From Aphanomyces cochlioides (lineage: Eukaryota > Oomycota > Saprolegniomycetes > Saprolegniales > Verrucalvaceae): a stretch of DNA of 64,000 nucleotides. Positions 1-11,292 of the stretch are shown here, one piece after another. Each line of letters begins with the position of its first letter. The stretch's first letter is position 1. The DNA lies in contig JAHQRK010000017.1 in assembly GCA_019828595.1 (NCBI GenBank), forward strand, positions 62,001-126,000, written 5' to 3'. The notes under the pieces were generated by a model. It was not told the DNA's origin and did no database searches. It worked only from the letters and a program-made list of their open reading frames with translations. The position numbers and the translations under genes are program-made.

Positions 1-1530
1 CACCTCTGTCGACAGCAGCCACAAGCAATGTTGTGGCATGTTGTCGCTCCAACTTGTTGAATCTACTAGAAGTAGACGTTATATACACTCCAACATTGCG
101 AGATTCACTGACGTGGAAGATCGCAGCGACTCGTCTACTCTACGTAGTCTTCAGTCGTCTCTCTCGGCAAACCTCAGCAACAAACTACACCAGACGTGAT
201 GCCAGGGATACACGCCAGTCCTCTCACTCCGTGGGGCGCGAGGAAGACTCCGTGACAGTCTCGCCCAAAGACAGTTCATGAATTCCATCGAGACACGCGC
301 TCCAGACGTGGAGAAGAGCTCGAAGCAGCCGCCACGGCCATGAAACTCCAGATGCAATACTTCAAGCTAGCTCGCGTTGTATCTCTGCAGGATATATCTC
401 GCCCTCTCGACGAATGCCGTGCGTTTGGACGGTTCGTTCGTCGCTCGTCCTCACTTTGAGGTAGAGGCAGGACTACTATCCAACTCATATCGTGCTTCAT
501 ATCCAAAGAACGTCGCTTCCTGTCCACCGCCAGCATTTTCGAAAGGATCTTGCGTCGCTTTTCCTCACGTTGGTCGCTTTCGACACACCAGACGCGCTAG
601 CTCCAACTTCTCTTGCGTGGATGATTGCTAGCAAGAGTGAAAAGACCTCCAGATTTGAAGCAAGTCAACTCAGATGTACAGTACAGTGCAATGATCGAAA
701 ATACAGTACAATACATCACCCTTGGATCATCTGGTCCATTGACCAAGCAATCCCATCTCACGCGCGACACTGCTAGTGCTGCTGCTGCGCTCTTTATCAA
801 GCTGTCTATCTCTTCCAATGTGGTTGCTACAGTAGTCAGGACGAGACGCCTTGTAGAAACTTTTATTCCATCTCCGTCGGCCGACTTTGCACTTGTGTAT
901 TTTTTACATCAATATGAGTTAGTTAATGATCCTTCTCAGGATCACAAACGAGACGTCTCGAATGGTATCTCGTCGACTTGAATCCTCTCTTTGTCTCCTT
1001 TTCAAGCTCGCCAAGCTAGCCATGCGTCTTCCCTTGCAATCCTTTTTGTCGTCGAGGTGGCCACGCCCAGAGAGTGCGCTCGAAACACCGAAATTGCCGT
1101 CGTCGACTTGTCAATTCGAGTGGTCCTATATTACGTGACTGGGCTACTCTTCCACTCGACATTGCACAGACACGAACGCAGTTTAAGAGTCGAGAATGGG
1201 AAAATCCAAGCATGTCGACGCCATCGGTGAAAGTGCAAACTCGACGTGGTTTCTACTGTAAAATTCGAAAATGTCGACCTTTTTCAATGCAATGTGGCTA
1301 TTTATAGAGACGAAAAATCGAACAATTCGAATTTTTGCAATGAAATCGCCATGTGAAATATGCGCATTCGACACTTGACATATCTCGGACTGAATCCATG
1401 CTACCAGTGGCACGACGACGACATCTTGTCGTGTGGGAGGACCACAGGATGGGCCTGGATTTTGCGAAGAGGCGGTCCATCCTTTCGTACTTGACGTCGA
1501 TATGAACTCGGCCATTTTTCAAATCGTCCC
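1..1530. other. Region with no supported gene
   Basis: Several short overlapping open frames exist on both strands, but none shows a recognisable domain, a signal peptide or a convincing intron join. The stretch around 275-461 (+) has a coding-like frame rich in Glu, Arg and Ala, too short to assign. The last few hundred bases presumably contain the promoter of the glucanase gene starting at 1531; no core promoter motif could be identified with confidence. Confidence 0.4.
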
Positions 1531-3520
1531 ATGCGTCGCACTGCAGTCGTCGCGACTCTCGCGCTTGGCTCCACGAGTCTTGCCAATACTGGCCACATCC
1601 AACATGACATTCGAGCTGGCAGTGTGAAATCCCGCGGCGTGAATCTTGGCGGCTGGCTCGTCGCCGAGAACTGGATGACGGCCAGCTCGGGCATTTGGCA
1701 AGGCATGTCCGATGACGTGAAGGGCCAAGGCGAGTTTAAAGTCATGGAGAAACTCGGCGCCCAAGCCGGCTACGCAAAGTTTCAACAACACCGGTCGACA
1801 TGGATCACAGAAGCCGACATTCAACAGATTGCACTCTCGAATTTGAACACTGTGCGCGTCCCCGTGGGGTATTGGATCCAAGGCTGCGACCATTTCTCCC
1901 CTGGCGTCCTCAAAGACCATGTAAGTCGACCTCTGGAATACCTTGGACTCATGAGCCATGTAGTGCAGCAAGTACGCCCCTGGAGGCCTTGACTACCTCG
2001 ACAAGCTCATCCGCGACTGGGCTTGGAAACACAACGTCGCGGTCTTGATCAGCGTCCACGGCGCGCCGGGATCACAGAATGGCCACGACCACAGCGGGGC
2101 GGAAGACAGCAATATCTGGTGGAGCAAATACAACGAGAATGTCCAGGCGACGCACGACTTTGCCGTTTTCCTCGCGTCGCGGTACAAGAATGACGACGCT
2201 TTTCTCGGCATTGGTCTTCTGAATGAACCTACGGCGCCGTACACGGAAGCGGCGTCCCGCGACAAGAACGGCGTCGACTTTGACGCGATGGCCGACTACT
2301 ACAAGAAAGTCTACGCCCAAGTCCGCAGCGTGAGCGACTGCATCCTGTCCATCTCGCCGCTGCTGAGCAACCAAGGCCCTGGCAACGGCATGAACATGGA
2401 CGACTTTGCCCCCGAGATGACCAACGTGTGGCACGAATGGCACCCGTACGTGATTTGGGGCTACGACAACATGAGCGAAGACCAGTTGATCAACCATGGC
2501 GTCGCGGGCCGCGCCAACGACATCTACAACTGGAAGGGCAAGCCGCTCTTCCTCGGCGAGTGGAGTTTGGCGACGCAGTGGCCGACGTTCAACGACCCCG
2601 GTCGCTTTGGCCAGTTGGCCACCAAGATGGTGAGCATGGCGCAAGCTGCAGGCGGCGGATGGACGTACTGGTCTTGGAAAAAGTCGGGCGACGACAGTGG
2701 CTACATTGACAAGTGGTCGCTGCGGTCGCTGCTGAACGTCGCCAACGGCGTCACCCCCAGCGGCGACGAAAAGGCCATCGCGATCTACGACTCGACCGGC
2801 AAGAGCTTGACGACGCGCGACGACGCCTACCGTCTCGTGAACGACAAGGCGTGGATTGCACAGATGGGCCGCGCGACCGAGTGGCTCTACAGCCCAAAGA
2901 CGCAAGCGCTCCGCAGCACGCTTGACGGTAAGTGCTTGGACGGCTACCAGCTCCAGAACGGACAGTACCAAGTCCACACGTACGACTGCTACGCCAGCAA
3001 CCCAAACCAAGGCTGGCAGCTCGTCGACCATGCGATTGTCCACTCCAAGTCGTCGCTCTGCTTGACGGCCGACTTGTCCCTCGCGACATGCGATCAGTCC
3101 AAGTCGAACCAATATTTCAACATTGGCACCGAGCGGACGCAGATCCTCGGGCCGTACGACGTGGCGTACTCGACGCAGAATGGCCGCGTCAAGCTCAACG
3201 CGGCGTCCCATGCGTGGATCATCGACCACGCCAAGATGACCGTCCAAGACACCACGACGGGCAAGTGCCTCGACGCGTACCAGCCCCAGAACGGCGGCAT
3301 TGTGCACATGTGGGACTGCATCCCTGGCAATCCAAATCAAATGTGGCGCTACGACGCGGCGTCGAAGCAACTGCGCCACGCGACGCACGATGGCTTTTGT
3401 CTCGACGTGTACGGCAACGGCGCGGGACAACATTTGTACCAGTGCCACGACACGAACGATCAAAACTACAAGAACCAAGTCTTCCGCTTGGTGTGGCAGG
3501 ACTACGATGGCCTCGCTTAA
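1531..3520 (+). CDS. Secreted exo-beta-1,3-glucanase (GH5) with C-terminal ricin-type repeats
   Basis: This is a glucan 1,3-beta-glucosidase of the fungal EXG1-like GH5 class, expected to hydrolyse beta-1,3-glucan outside the cell, the main wall polymer of oomycetes. Exons are 1531-1920 and 1964-3520. The 43-nt intron (gtaagt...tag) is phase 0 and joins LKDH to CSKYAPGGLDYLD; the protein is 648 residues. A signal peptide lies at residues 1-18. The GVNLGGWLVAE motif is followed by the acid/base in LLNEPTAP (Glu218) and the nucleophile in LFLGEWS (Glu329). From about residue 440, repeats of the form CLDxYxxQNGxxVHxxxC...NPNQxW resemble ricin B-lectin units and probably bind carbohydrate. A paralogue lies at 17491-19481 on the other strand. 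The reaction is inferred from the family; the motifs are seen. Confidence 0.93.
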
Positions 3521-4310
3521 CTTAAATACCCTCAATGTTGTCATCGTCCAAGTCAGAATTTGTTGCCACCCTCCATGTTCTCACGATGTGTCGGCAGGCT
3601 GCAAGGGCTGAATGGAGAGGGGATTGGCATGAAACAACCCCCGCGGTCAATGCATAGTCCAAGCCCGTGACAACTTTGTTCACAAAGGAGTCACAAGCAT
3701 TTATTTCGACTACATTTCGTCTCGTTTTTATATGGAGATTAAGTATACTTGTAATTTCATCTCGATTAAAATCCTACAGAATCCACAAAAAAATGAAGTT
3801 GTCCTCGTCTTGGTGTGTCTAGAGCTGGAGTCCCCCGTTCCCCCCCTCAGTTGTTTTCTTGCTGCTTGGTACTCCTGAATAGCTCGTGGATGTTTATGAT
3901 ACGACCAGCGAAGCCCCATCGGCATATGAACATCCCCATTTTAACTCGGACTTTCGTATTGATTCCATCTAGTCGATCATTGCTTACGGCAAACTTCTTT
4001 GGCCCAGCTATGAGTGTCTGCAAAACCGTCTCCCCTTTGAAACCCAAGCGTGCATGACACCCGTCGAAGCATATCCCCCGTCGATCCCCAGCACGCCCCT
4101 CAGTCCCCCCCCCCGATGATTTATCAACAACACAACATAGTCCAAGCCATCAGTGCCACCACCTGACATATCAAGCAGACTTCCCCCTCCTTGACTCTCG
4201 ACGACAATATGCCCTGCTGCCTGAAGAGTTAGAATGAAGCAGTCTGGAATGTCCGAATGGTGTCAGCTTGGAGTTATTGTAAGCAAGTACAGGGGATAGA
4301 TTCTCTAGAG
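3521..4310. other. Intergenic region between convergent genes
   Basis: About 790 bases lie between the end of the glucanase and the stop of the minus-strand RRM gene. They hold homopolymer runs (a C tract near 4106, A tracts near 3786) but no supportable frame. Both 3' untranslated regions must lie here. Confidence 0.5.
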
Positions 4311-5313
4311 TTACAACTTTGGTTTCTTTGTATGTTTGGCGTGGGTCGCAGCGGGCTTTTTTCGTTTGTCGGCCATGCGCTTGGCCAGACTCTCTTTGCC
4401 TTCTTGGCCTTTGCTCCAGTACTGGCCATCTGTGTTGCGGAAGCTTGCTTTGGGTGCACCAGTGTCCAAGTCGATCAAGACCATGCGACTGCCAATCTTC
4501 ATGCCGCTCTTCTTGGTCGCTTCGACCGCCGATGCTTCGTCTGCGAATTCAACGTAGCCAAAGCCTTTGAGCTTCTTCGTGTGGTTCCACAATGGCAGTC
4601 GGACGCTGACAATGTCGCCGCAGGATCTACGATTCCATCAGCTATCTACTGAGAATGATCATTCTAGACGTACGAGAGGGCTTCTTTCACGGTCGCTTCG
4701 TCAACGTCGTATGGCAGCTGCTTGATGAAAACTGTGCGACAGCCTTTCGTGATCTTGACGTTCTTTCGGCTGCTTCTGGCTACGACGGAAAGAAGTTCGT
4801 GACTACAAGGTCTAAAGGATATTCCGCACCTTGATCCATGCCACGAGGAGTTTCCGCCGGACGGATGGTCAAATAGCGCTTGAGGAGGTATTTTCCATCA
4901 AGAGCGAGTGCTTTCTTGGCACTGGCTTCGTTGTCAAACACGACATGGGCATAGCCACGAGGTCGACCCGAGTCTTGATACCGCGGCAATCGGACTTCCC
5001 TGACCGTGCCACACGATGCAAAATGGCTCACGAGAGCGCTTTCATCTGCATCGTATGAAATGCCTTCGACGTAGATGGTCGCATGTGTCTTGTCATGTGC
5101 TTGTTGTGTGAGATCGTCATTTTCGTCGTCGTTGTCATCGTTGTCATCGTTTTCATCGCTGTTGGCATCGTTTTCGTCGCTTTTTTCATCTGAAGCGGGC
5201 GCAGCTTTGGACGCAGCTTGGCTTAGCTTCTTCTTTGGCGCTTCCTCGGCACGCTGCTTGAAAAACGCACGCTCGTCGCCGCTGCTTTCATCGCTACTGC
5301 TTGAATCACTCAT
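4311..5313 (-). CDS. Nucleolin-like RNA-binding protein with two RRMs
   Basis: A 301-residue protein is assembled from exons 5313-4830, 4779-4674 and 4626-4311, with introns of 50 and 47 nt (phases 1 and 2). Residues 1-75 form a Ser/Lys/Glu/Asp-rich segment with an acidic run of Asn-Asp-Asp-Glu repeats. RRM1 has RNP2 ATIYVEGI and RNP1-like RGYAHVVF; RRM2 has RNP2 RTVFIKQL and RNP1 KGFGYVEF. The tail is basic (KRMADKRKKP), as expected of a nuclear or nucleolar protein. An acidic N-terminus, two RRMs and a basic tail match the nucleolin/Nsr1/Gar2 type, which acts in pre-rRNA processing, though the Gly-Arg tail of classical nucleolins is missing. The exact orthologue is not established. Confidence 0.85.
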
Positions 5314-6341
5314 CGTGGTTTGGTCAATTCGTTGGCGGGTGTGAACTCCAAGATCGAGTTTTTATTCAAGTTTTATTATTTAACTTAATCCGTAAAATGA
5401 CGTAACAATTTGAAATTAAAAAAAAATCAATAAATGCATCGAATTTCGAGCTTTTCAAACGGGACTTAGCTTGGACTTATAGCGTAAAATAGATACAAAT
5501 TGATGAAGCTGCCATTGGATGCAAGCGTGATAGTGCCTCGTGCCGTCGGGGATATGAATAAAACCGACTTCAAGCTTGGTTTCACGCAAAACGAATAAAT
5601 AAACGGAAAATTTCATATGGTGGTTTATCTCATGCAAAATCCATGGATGGATTAATTAACCCTTCAATAAAGTAAATTTGTTATTAATCTCCCGATAGAA
5701 TTATATCCTCGCTCTCTAAACATCCACAAAAATTGTTACGAGTGTAGAAGAAAGTATGGCAGTGGTATTAGATTTATTGCAGAAACTATATAGATCTACA
5801 CTTGACACATTCCTTCCCAGAGCCTTAACCTCCACAAGAATTGTTCTGAATGTTTGATATTTTCCATCAAAACATAAATTAATTTAAATTAACTAACAAC
5901 ATATAATACTTTATATATTGTATTAAAAAATACACTGCTACCATATGCATCAATAAATTTTATTGTAAGCAACTTTAGTCTCTTATGCAAGGCAAGCCAT
6001 GTCTCCATCGTTCCAGCGATATAGTCCAATGTCTACTTAATGTATTGGTTGATCTAATCCCTATTTCCAACCATTGGCCCTCACGCTGTGCATGAGTACG
6101 ACTAATCACTACCTCAATTTCAATAAAACATGATTATACCAAAATTATCAAACTAAGAATTTACTTGAATGAGAATGAGTACTTTATAGAAGGGGAACAT
6201 TGTGATTAAAAATACGAATCCAGTATACAAAGAACTTGTTATTTAATAAATTTTGGAAAATACGTCTGTGTCACAGGTTTGTATTGGCTGCGAGAAGAGC
6301 TCCATTTCGAATTCCGACTGGTGTTGTCGACGTCGCAATCC
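5314..6341. other. AT-rich intergenic region between divergent genes
   Basis: This roughly 1-kb stretch separates the divergent RRM and lipoamide dehydrogenase genes and should contain both promoters. It is strongly AT-rich with runs of T and A. One short minus-strand frame (5455-5637) has no recognisable features. No inverted repeats or transposon ends were noticed. Confidence 0.5.
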
Positions 6342-7823
6342 ATGCTCGCCTTGCGTTCTCTTTCCAAGAATATCCGCCTCGCGCGTTCCTCTGCTGCTGC
6401 TTTTAGCACCTCTCCAGACTACGACTTGGTCGTCGTCGGTGGTGGCCCTGGTGGCTACGTCGCTGCGATCAAAGCCGCGCAATTGGGCTTGAAAACCGCC
6501 TGCGTTGAATCGCGCGGATCGTTGGGCGGCACGTGCTTGAACGTCGGTTGTATCCCATCCAAGGCGTTGTTGCACGGCACGCATCTGTACCACCAGGCTC
6601 AACACGACTTCAAGAACGTCGGTATCAAGGCGGACAATGTCTCGATTGATTTCGGTCAATTGATGAAATCCAAGGAAAAGAGTGTCAAGATCCTCACGGG
6701 GGGTATTGAATCTCTCTTCAAGAAGAACAAGGTCGACTACATCAAGGGTTTCGGCAAGATTGTCGCCAAGGGACAAGTCGCTGTCACGCTCAACGAAGGC
6801 GGTAACCAAACGGTGAACACCAAGAACATTTTGATCGCCACCGGCTCGGAAGTCACTCCCTTGCCACCCGTCCCTGTCGACAACGAAGCCGGCAAAATTG
6901 TCGACTCGACTGGTGCCTTGTCGCTCAAGCGCGTGCCCAAGCACTTGGTCGTTGTCGGTGGTGGTGTCATTGGTCTTGAAATGGGCTCGGTCTACGGCCG
7001 CCTTGGCTCCAAGATCACCGTTGTCGAATACGCTGACAAGATCTGCCCCACCATGGACCACGAACTCACCAAGGAATTCCAAAAGTTGCTCACGAAGCAA
7101 GGCATGACCTTCAAGCTTGGCCAAAAGGTCACTGCTTCCAAGGTTGAAGGCGATGTCGTCACTTTGACTGTTGAACCTGCTGCGGGCGGTGAAGCCACGA
7201 CCATTGAAGCCGACTGCGTCTTGGTTGCCACTGGTCGTCGTCCTTTCACGGCTGGCCTTGGCTTGGAAGACATGGGCATCCAAACTGACAAGTACGGCCG
7301 CGTCAAGGTCAACCTCAGTAACTTCTCGACCAACGTCGATGGTATTTACGCCATTGGTGATGTGATTGAAGGCGCCATGTTGGCCCACAAGGCCGAAGAA
7401 GAAGGCATTGCCGCCGTCGAAACGATTGCCGGCAAGCACGGCCATGTCAACTACGATGCCATTCCTGGTGTGATCTACACATTCCCTGAAGTCGCGTCGG
7501 TCGGCAAGACGGAAGAAGAACTCAAGGCCGCCAACGTTGCCTACAACGTCGGCAAGTTCCCCATGTTGGCCAACTCGCGCGCCCGTGCTGTCGGTGAAAC
7601 TGACGGCTTCGTCAAGGTCTTGGCCGCCAAGGACGATGACAAGATTTTGGGCATCCACATTATCGCGTCGAACGCCGGTGAAATGATCTCGGAAGGTGTG
7701 CTCGGTTTGGAATACGGCGCCTCTGCCGAAGATATCGGTCGCACGTGCCACGCGCATCCCACGTTGAGCGAAGCGTTCAAGGAAGCGTGCAATGCCGCGT
7801 ACGACAAACCGATCAACTTTTAG
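6342..7823 (+). CDS. DLD: Dihydrolipoyl dehydrogenase, mitochondrial (E3)
   Basis: This intronless gene encodes a 493-residue FAD flavoprotein that reoxidises dihydrolipoamide in the pyruvate, 2-oxoglutarate and branched-chain dehydrogenase complexes and the glycine cleavage system, passing electrons to NAD+. Residues 1-24 are rich in Arg, Ser and Ala and look like a mitochondrial presequence. The FAD fold starts at DLVVVGGGPGGY. The redox-active disulfide is in GGTCLNVGC (Cys65 and Cys70). The NAD fold has VVVGGGVIGLE, and the C-terminal dyad is in CHAHPTLSE (His472, Glu477). Length matches the family. The ATG at 6342 was preferred over upstream in-frame starts because it begins directly at the presequence. 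All catalytic residues are present, so it should be functional. Confidence 0.97.
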   Translation: MLALRSLSKNIRLARSSAAAFSTSPDYDLVVVGGGPGGYVAAIKAAQLGLKTACVESRGSLGGTCLNVGCIPSKALLHGTHLYHQAQHDFKNVGIKADNVSIDFGQLMKSKEKSVKILTGGIESLFKKNKVDYIKGFGKIVAKGQVAVTLNEGGNQTVNTKNILIATGSEVTPLPPVPVDNEAGKIVDSTGALSLKRVPKHLVVVGGGVIGLEMGSVYGRLGSKITVVEYADKICPTMDHELTKEFQKLLTKQGMTFKLGQKVTASKVEGDVVTLTVEPAAGGEATTIEADCVLVATGRRPFTAGLGLEDMGIQTDKYGRVKVNLSNFSTNVDGIYAIGDVIEGAMLAHKAEEEGIAAVETIAGKHGHVNYDAIPGVIYTFPEVASVGKTEEELKAANVAYNVGKFPMLANSRARAVGETDGFVKVLAAKDDDKILGIHIIASNAGEMISEGVLGLEYGASAEDIGRTCHAHPTLSEAFKEACNAAYDKPINF

Positions 7824-8480
7824 TTAAAGCACTACACATGCATTGTCGTTGTCCACACCGCTTAGCAAGCCAGAATCGCGCTCGATTTCGCGGATGAGGA
7901 ACGTAAAGACTTCATCTACAAAGAAGCATTAGCAGAGTGCGGGGATGGAGAATGTACTGATGTTTTCATTCTGTTTGGCCGAGCATTCCGTGAATGGAAT
8001 GCCCCATTGTCTTGCGACGGCTTGTCCTTCTTCCGTTGACACTTGGCGGTTGGCAGCAAGATCCGACATACTGCCGACGAGGACGCGTGGTGGTTCCGAG
8101 CCGAGCAAGTTGATCAACTTGTCGTTGATCAATTTGAGTTTTTCAAACGACTGCCGGGACGTGATCGAGTAGACGAGGACGTATCCATGGACACCGACAG
8201 ATGCGGCTTGGGAAAAATGCGAGTATTCGTCCTAGATTACGAGATCAACGAGTCGGAGAGAGGATCGTGGGGCGTGTACCATTCCGGCTGTGTCCACAAT
8301 GTCCGTAACAAAATGCGCCGTCTTAAACCGCACCGTCTTGTGGAATGTGTTTTCAATTGTTGGGTCGTAGTTCTCCACGAATCGATTCTCGACAAAGCAC
8401 GTCGTGAGCGACGACTTGCCGACACCGGGGCATCCCAAGACGGTCAATTTACGCGAGACTTCGACGACGGACGGCGGCAT
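7824..8480 (-). CDS. Rheb-like small GTPase with atypical nucleotide-binding motifs
   Basis: A Ras-superfamily GTPase of 188 residues is built from exons 8480-8280, 8231-7958 and 7915-7824, with 48- and 42-nt introns. The effector region (FVENYDPTIENTF) and overall size resemble Rheb, the activator of TOR kinase. The protein ends in Cys-Val-Val-Leu, a CAAX box expected to direct geranylgeranylation and membrane attachment. Several motifs are unusual. The P-loop reads GCPGVGKSS, with Pro at the Ras Gly12 position. Switch II reads DTAGM, with Met in place of the catalytic Gln61. The guanine-specificity motif is GSMSD in place of NKxD. These changes predict slow intrinsic hydrolysis and altered base recognition. 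An alternative in-frame start lies 13 codons upstream at 8519. The stop codon touches that of the convergent DLD gene. Confidence 0.85.
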
Positions 8481-9315
8481 CTTCTTTATTGCCGTTGTAA
8501 AAACTCCAAAGTCAGGCAAAATATATAAAAAATATAAAATAAATTCATAAATTACAAAATTATTAATAATTGACCAGACACTTTGGGTCGACTATACAAA
8601 AATCAAGACATTTGTATCAAATTGACAAGAAATACCGCGGATAGAGTTGTCTTTGGTGATTGTTCAATACAAAAACCAAGTCTAATATTTTCATGAATTT
8701 CAATTTTTATATGCCACATCGCATAAAAAAGAGACAGCATGTTTATATCGACCGGTTCATTATCCGGAATCTCTCAATCGAGAGTGTATAGCCGGTCAAA
8801 GTTGACGCTATTTTGAGGGATTCTAGCCTGCTAAGCAGTTATGAATAGCTGCAAACTTGGATGTACAGATCGTAAGAGAGTGGACGCATGGACAGACCGA
8901 CACGATTGAAATACGTTGAGTTGTTGTCCGGTTAATTATCCGTACATGTGCGAACCAGCACAGAGAGGTGGCCTCGTGAAAACACAAACTCTCAATGACA
9001 TCAAGACTCCTTAAAAAAGAGCTGGGGGCCTCAATTTTATCATTGGATCCGTTGGTCGTCAGTAAGGACGAGGGAGACAGCGTGGATAGTTTGACTGAAC
9101 GGCTGAAACTACGGAGCATTACGCGTCCCGGATAATTATCCGTATTTGTTGTAACGAAAAGACATTTGACTCACATCGAGTGAAGCTACAAAGAATACTG
9201 CTCGCTTTCAACTGGTACGTCTGGGCGAAGTTTGCTAAATCTTTTTATTGGTCACCAGCTTTTATTTAAAAAAAAATTATTCTAATAAAATAAAAAAATA
9301 AAAAATAGATCTTTA
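8481..9315. other. AT-rich intergenic region with spaced palindromes
   Basis: No supported gene lies in this stretch. It holds AT-rich blocks next to the GTPase start and three copies of a palindromic motif described separately. The left inverted repeat of a Tc1-like element begins at 9316. Confidence 0.5.
8753..9142. repeat. Three copies of a CGGATAATTATCCG-type palindrome
   Basis: Copies lie at 8753-8766, 8929-8942 and 9129-9142, starting 176 and 200 nt apart. The third is a perfect 14-base palindrome, CGGATAATTATCCG. The second differs at one position (CGGTTAATTATCCG), and the first reads CGGTTCATTATCCG. They may be dimer-binding operator sites or remnants of a repeat element. The function is unknown. 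Confidence 0.6.
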
Positions 9316-11124
9316 ACAGTGGTCGAGAGCATCAACGACGCTTTTTATTTTATTAAAAAAATATATCAGCTTTCACAATGTTCAGGAGAGCATCGTACAG
9401 CTGTTGTATAAAAAGAAAACCTTCATAATTGTATGATCAAAAATATAAATTTAAAAATCTATAAAATTTCAGGTTCGTCATCGGAGGTGATCTCACTTCC
9501 ACTCCAATCTTCGCCATCAGACACAGGTTCATCAGCCGCGTCAAGATCTTCCAGGTACTTGTTCATCTCGGCAATTTTCTTCTCTGTATGAGCAATACAA
9601 TTGTAGATGGTTTGACTTGAAAGAGTATCGAAGGCTTGTTCAAGACGGCGTCGGACATCCTCGAATGTCGTTTCTGCAGTGTATTGACGTCCGACTTTTC
9701 CCTTGACGTCTGACCAAACAAGCTCGATAGGTTGCATATCGGAATGATATGGTGGCGTCCAAGCCACCGAATGATTGCGATGTATGGCCATGGTCTCAAT
9801 CTCGGGCTTAACATTCAAGTCCAAGTAGCTCTTGATGGTGTTCCAAACGACAGCCTTTGATGATCTGGGATAGACGGCAAGACCATACGACGTACAAGCA
9901 TCAATCATATCAGTTTTCTTCATAGACCCATTGGGAGTACCACATGGCTTCTTTCGGTGATATTTTGCATTGTCCATGACGAATATGACATTGTGCTTGT
10001 TTAGACTTTCCAACTCGTCCAGTACAGATTCAACCATGCAACAAAGAAATCATGCGTAAACATGCCATGATAGTCTTTTTGTTGTTCCGGCCTCCTTCAA
10101 ACATTTCCAATCCCACCAAACATGAATTTTCAGGTCCGTCTTCGACAATCCCAGCAATGAAGCTTAATCGTCTTCCTTTGTGTTTAGGCTTGCGAGCGAG
10201 AGATTTGTCGTCATTGGGATGATAGATGCTATCATTGTGCCGAGAATAGTGATGATGCATGAACGATTCGTCTAAGTAGACGATAGTTCTCTTGGGCACA
10301 TCTATGATGGATTTCGCGTTGAAATGTACATATCTACACTATATTATCAAAGCCTTATAATTGTAGTATACCTATCTCGTTTGACGATGATGTCTTTGCT
10401 CAATCCATACGAGCCACTTTGAGCTCCTCGTTTGAAACCATGCTTCAGGAGATAAGCTTGAGTTGCACGGAGAGGCGCTGATGCGTCTTTTTCGTTGTGC
10501 GGATCAAATGAAACGTGCCCTCTGTCAGCCAGCATCGACAGGACATCTTTGGCCACGACGCGTTCCTGGTTTAGCCTTCTTATTCTCACAAATTCAAGAA
10601 CCTGTTGCATGACTTGCTTAGTGTTTGGAATGCGCGAGCTATGTTTTTTTCTTTTTATTCCACGGCCCAAAATCTTTGCAATGTGGCCGGATGGATTCGG
10701 AAGTTTTTCACGCCGAAAGTGTGCTTGGAGGCGCAATATATCAAGCCGTTCGCCGAGGGTTAAAGCAGAAGGACGAGACTTCGCCACGAAGTCAAGTATG
10801 GCATCGTAGTCAGTGGGGGTCATTCTTGGAATCAAGCCAGTCACTTCATATTAATATACAGAGTTTTGTTTACATGAAGGACCTGTCAAAACGTTATATT
10901 ATATAATTTTATTAATTAATACAGTATATATTGTTATATGGTATTTTCACCCATGTGAAAAGCCTTTTTTGCACTATATTTTGAAAGGTATCAGGAATTA
11001 AAGGATGTTCATTGCAGATTTGGGTTCTGCATGAAAAATTGCGTATAGGTGCAAAAAATCGTCAAAAATTTCGAAATAGAATTTGAAAAATGAAAAAAAG
11101 CGTCGTGGATGCTCTCGTCCACTG
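9316..11124 (-). mobile_element. Tc1/IS630-type DNA transposon with about 30-bp inverted repeats
   Basis: Left and right inverted repeats begin CAGTGG, share GAGAGCATC and ACGACGCTTTTT, and differ at about two positions over some 30 bp (9317-9346 against 11095-11124). TA dinucleotides flank the element, with one extra A at the left edge. It is about 1.8 kb and carries one transposase gene on the minus strand. Because that gene has a frameshift, the copy is probably unable to move by itself, although its ends look well preserved and could be moved in trans. Confidence 0.85.
9459..10823 (-). pseudogene. Tc1/IS630-like transposase, frameshifted
   Basis: Exon 1 (10823-10372) encodes an N-terminal helix-turn-helix region and joins across a 38-nt phase-2 intron (10371-10334) to exon 2, which holds the first catalytic Asp in TIVYLDESF. 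The second Asp is in VIFVMDNAKYH and the last acidic residue in MQPIELVWSDVK. The C-terminus is acidic. The frame is broken near 10035-10060: the frame ending ...MISLLHG and the one starting VESVLDELES can be joined only by small indels. A short third-frame segment between them (HDFFVAW) suggests two indels. It is therefore a recently inactivated transposase, unless a non-canonical intron lies there. Confidence 0.75.
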
Positions 11125-11292
11125 TAAATAAAATGTTTTATGTTTTATTTATAAATTAAATAATATGAAATATACTTCCTCTGTATTGGAATACTGTGTG
11201 CATATCAAAAACACACTTTGTTTGAAATACTGTGTGCATATTGATGTGATTGGTCGAATACAAAAATTCCGAATTTTATTGGCTAAAATGTA

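Noticed and set aside
2860..3510. Repeated CLDxY/NGG segments considered as a possible tandem DNA repeat
   Set aside because: The periodicity is at the protein level (ricin-type units), with diverged DNA; no array of identical repeats or spacers as in CRISPR.
2072..3544. 490-residue minus-strand open frame
   Set aside because: It is the mirror of the GH5 glucanase exon, composed of Val/Arg/Leu-rich sequence without domains; an effect of codon bias on the opposite strand.
4106..4114. Poly-C run as a possible regulatory quadruplex or assembly gap
   Set aside because: Too short and isolated to support either reading.
6243..7757. 504-residue minus-strand open frame
   Set aside because: Mirror of the dihydrolipoyl dehydrogenase gene; no recognisable domain and fully explained by it.
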